From Pelomicrobium sp036803785 (GTDB taxonomy: Bacteria; Pseudomonadota; Gammaproteobacteria; Burkholderiales; UBA6910): a stretch of DNA of 49,293 nucleotides. The notes beneath the pieces were generated by a model, which saw nothing but the letters and a program-made list of their open reading frames with translations, was not told the origin of the DNA and did not search any database. The translations under genes and the position numbers were made by a program. The first letter of the stretch is position 1, and each line of letters opens with the position of its first letter. The stretch spans positions 1-49,293 of the forward strand of contig NZ_DAIRTR010000005.1 in assembly GCF_036803785.1 (NCBI RefSeq), written 5' to 3'. This document shows, piece by piece, positions 47,637 to 49,293 of this stretch.

Positions 47637-48818
47637 ATGGCGGTGCTGAAGATGACCGACCTGGATCTCCGAGGCAAGCGGGTATTCATCCGCGCCGACA
47701 TGAACGTGCCCATGGACGATGCGGGCCGCATCACCGACGACACCCGCATCCGTGCTTCCCTGCCCGCCATCCGCCACGCCCTGGCACAAGGGGCGGCGGT
47801 GATGGTGACCTCCCATCTCGGACGCCCCACGGAAGGGGAGCTCAAGCCCGAGGATTCCCTCGCCCCGGTGGCCGAACGCCTCTCGGCGCTGCTGGGACGG
47901 GAGGTTCCCCTGATCCGGGACTGGGTGGACGGAGTGGAAGTAAAACCCGGCGAGGTGGTGCTTTTGGAGAACTGCCGGGTCAACAAGGGCGAGAAGAAGA
48001 ACGACGACGCCCTTGCGCGCAAGATGGCAGCCCTGTGCGACGTCTACGTAAACGACGCCTTCGGTACGGCCCACCGGGCTGAGGCGACCACTCATGGGAT
48101 CGCCAAGTACGCCCCGGTGGCCTGCGCCGGGCCCCTCCTCGCGGCGGAACTGGAAGCCCTGGGCAAGGCCCTGGAGAACCCGAAGCGACCCCTGGTGGCC
48201 ATCGTGGGCGGCTCCAAGGTCTCCACCAAGCTCACCATCCTCAAGAACCTGGCGGCCCGGGTGGATCAGCTCATCGTGGGAGGCGGCATCGCCAACACCT
48301 TCATCCTGGCGGCGGGGGGAAAGATTGGAAAATCCCTGGCGGAGCCGGAGCTCGCGAACGAAGCCAGGGAAATCATGCGGCTTATGGAGGAGCGGGGCGG
48401 CGCAGTGCCCATCCCCATCGACGTCGTGTGCGCCAAGGAGCTCGCGCCGACGGCGAAAGCCGAGCTCAAGGCCACCCAAGAGGTGGCCGACGACGACTTA
48501 ATACTGGACATCGGGCCCCAGTCGGCGACTGCCCTGGAAACCTTTGTCCGCCGGGCGGGCACGGTGGTGTGGAACGGCCCCCTCGGAGTCTTCGAGTACG
48601 ACCCATTCGGGGAGGGCACCCGGCGGCTGGCCCAGGCCATCGCCGGATCGTCGGCCTTCTCCATCGCTGGAGGCGGGGACACCCTGGCGGCCATCGCCAA
48701 ATATGGAGTCGGGGACAAGATCTCCTATATCTCCACCGGGGGTGGGGCATTCCTGGAATTTCTCGAGGGCAAGAAGCTGCCGGCGGTCGAGATTCTCGAG
48801 CAACGCGCTTCCGGATAA
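47637..48818 (+). CDS. pgk: phosphoglycerate kinase
   Basis: This 393-residue kinase converts 1,3-bisphosphoglycerate and ADP to 3-phosphoglycerate and ATP. The signature KRVFIRADMNVPMDD is at the N-terminus, the substrate-binding Arg is in TSHLGRPTEG, and the C-terminal nucleotide domain has WNGPLGVFEYDPFGEGT and the final GGGDTLAAI with STGGGAFLEFLEGK. The ATG at 47637 is preceded by GGGAGGCGTGTC; upstream starts fall in the gapA repeat. It lies in the tkt-gapA-pgk-pyk operon. Confidence 0.97.
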   Translation: MAVLKMTDLDLRGKRVFIRADMNVPMDDAGRITDDTRIRASLPAIRHALAQGAAVMVTSHLGRPTEGELKPEDSLAPVAERLSALLGREVPLIRDWVDGVEVKPGEVVLLENCRVNKGEKKNDDALARKMAALCDVYVNDAFGTAHRAEATTHGIAKYAPVACAGPLLAAELEALGKALENPKRPLVAIVGGSKVSTKLTILKNLAARVDQLIVGGGIANTFILAAGGKIGKSLAEPELANEAREIMRLMEERGGAVPIPIDVVCAKELAPTAKAELKATQEVADDDLILDIGPQSATALETFVRRAGTVVWNGPLGVFEYDPFGEGTRRLAQAIAGSSAFSIAGGGDTLAAIAKYGVGDKISYISTGGGAFLEFLEGKKLPAVEILEQRASG

Positions 48819-48825
48819 TGAAATT

Positions 48826-48887
48826 CGGTTCCGTCATATGGGTTCTGGGAGTAAACTTTAAGGCTTCCGACCCATTCGATGGAACCG
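48826..48887. repeat. imperfect inverted repeat before pyk
   Basis: CGGTTCCGTCATATGGGTT (48826-48844) pairs with GACCCATTCGATGGAACCG (48869-48887): 16 of 19 positions are complementary if G-C and A-T pairs only are counted. The 24-bp loop includes an AT-rich TAAACTTTAAGG. It ends 3 bp before the pyk ATG. It could be an operator, a leader hairpin that controls pyk translation, or a terminator for pgk. Confidence 0.55.
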
Positions 48888-48890
48888 CAT

Positions 48891-49293
48891 ATGCTACGTC
48901 GCACCAAGATTGTCGCCACGCTAGGACCGGCTTCGAGCGACCCCAAGGTGCTAGAGCGCATGATCGATGCGGGCGTGGACGTGGTGCGCATGAACTTTTC
49001 CCACGGGACCGTGGAGGAGCATGTCAGGCGCGCCGAGCTGGTGCGCTCCCTCGCCCGCGGCGCCGGTCGCACCGTGGCCATCCTCGCGGACCTGCAGGGC
49101 CCCAAGATCCGCATCGGCAAGTTCGAGCGGGGCAAAGTCACCCTGGTGCCAGGCCAGACCTTCATCCTGGACGCCGAGTGCAAGCTGGGCAACGAGGAGC
49201 GGGTAGGACTCGACTACAAGGAGCTGCCCAACGACGTATCCAAGGGCGCGATCCTGCTCCTGGACGATGGGCGCATCGTGCTCGAAGTGGAGA
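48891..49293 (+). CDS. pyk: pyruvate kinase (N-terminal part, cut by window end)
   Basis: The first 134 codons of pyruvate kinase are present and the gene runs off the window. RRTKIVATLGPASSDPKVLE is the conserved N-terminus, followed by DVVRMNFSHG (substrate binding) and LADLQGPKIRIGKF (the start of the B domain). It catalyses phosphoenolpyruvate plus ADP to pyruvate plus ATP. There is no clear Shine-Dalgarno before the ATG at 48891, only GGAACCGCAT. An inverted repeat lies just upstream. It ends the tkt-gapA-pgk-pyk chain seen here. Confidence 0.93.
   Translation, partial: MLRRTKIVATLGPASSDPKVLERMIDAGVDVVRMNFSHGTVEEHVRRAELVRSLARGAGRTVAILADLQGPKIRIGKFERGKVTLVPGQTFILDAECKLGNEERVGLDYKELPNDVSKGAILLLDDGRIVLEVE

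Noticed and set aside
46330..47649. Apparent 439-residue gapA fusion reading across the N-gap to 47649
   Set aside because: The 100-N spacer shifts the frame by one base. With the spacer removed, gapA ends normally at 47440, so the fusion is an artefact.
1..49293. tRNA or rRNA genes
   Set aside because: I looked for tRNA-like ends near the integrase and elsewhere and found none I could fold with confidence. The integrase target appears to be mnmE rather than a tRNA. A tRNAscan-SE run would settle it.

Overview
The window shows the replication-origin region of a GC-rich proteobacterial chromosome with an accessory element inserted beside it. The core order mnmE-yidC-yidD-rnpA-rpmH on one strand and dnaA-dnaN-gyrB on the other is the classical origin neighbourhood. 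The chain LysM/dprA, def-fmt-rsmB-DUF4390-ntrY-ntrX, and then tkt-gapA-pgk-pyk, points to a betaproteobacterium. I infer this from gene order and protein sequence; the species cannot be named from this window.

Positions 1 to about 22,980 are accessory and look like the right-hand part of a genomic island. A P4-type tyrosine integrase (21414-22736) sits just downstream of the 3' end of mnmE, in the same orientation. The last 18 bp of mnmE match the kind of site used by SGI1-family islands. The left end of the island is not in the window. From left to right the island holds: a DUF3987 gene with an AlpA-like activator, a single-chain DUF262/DUF1524 (GmrSD-like) restriction candidate, a small membrane protein, a non-coding stretch rich in inverted repeats, a second tyrosine-recombinase-like gene with a small partner, a type I restriction-modification operon (hsdM-hsdS-higB-higA-hsdR) with a toxin-antitoxin pair inside it, and a cluster with no recognised system name.

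That last cluster (about 15.1-21.4 kb) is the most interesting part. It contains a WYL-domain regulator, a small two-helix membrane protein, an operon of a PcfJ-like/HIRAN fusion plus a CPCC zinc-ribbon protein, and a three-gene operon of a membrane-anchored protein, a multi-pass membrane protein and an unknown protein. A 17-bp palindrome, GGCTCA-N5-TGAGCC, lies immediately upstream of all four transcription units: three copies have perfect arms, and the copy before the regulator has one mismatch. This ties seven genes into one apparent regulon. The copy before the regulator also lies between it and the divergent hsdM, so the restriction operon may be linked too. A defence or element-maintenance role is an inference from context.

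From 22,981 onward the genes are housekeeping: tRNA modification (mnmE), membrane insertion (yidC, yidD), RNase P protein (rnpA), ribosomal protein L34 (rpmH), replication (dnaA, dnaN, gyrB, topB), transformation/recombination (dprA), N-formylmethionine handling (def, fmt), 16S rRNA methylation (rsmB), the NtrY/NtrX two-component pair and a sugar-phosphate operon. A candidate oriC lies between dnaA and dnaN. Two 100-N assembly gaps fall at the 3' ends of tkt and gapA. Each is flanked by tandem duplications (128-bp and 153-bp periods) that repeat the end of the gene.
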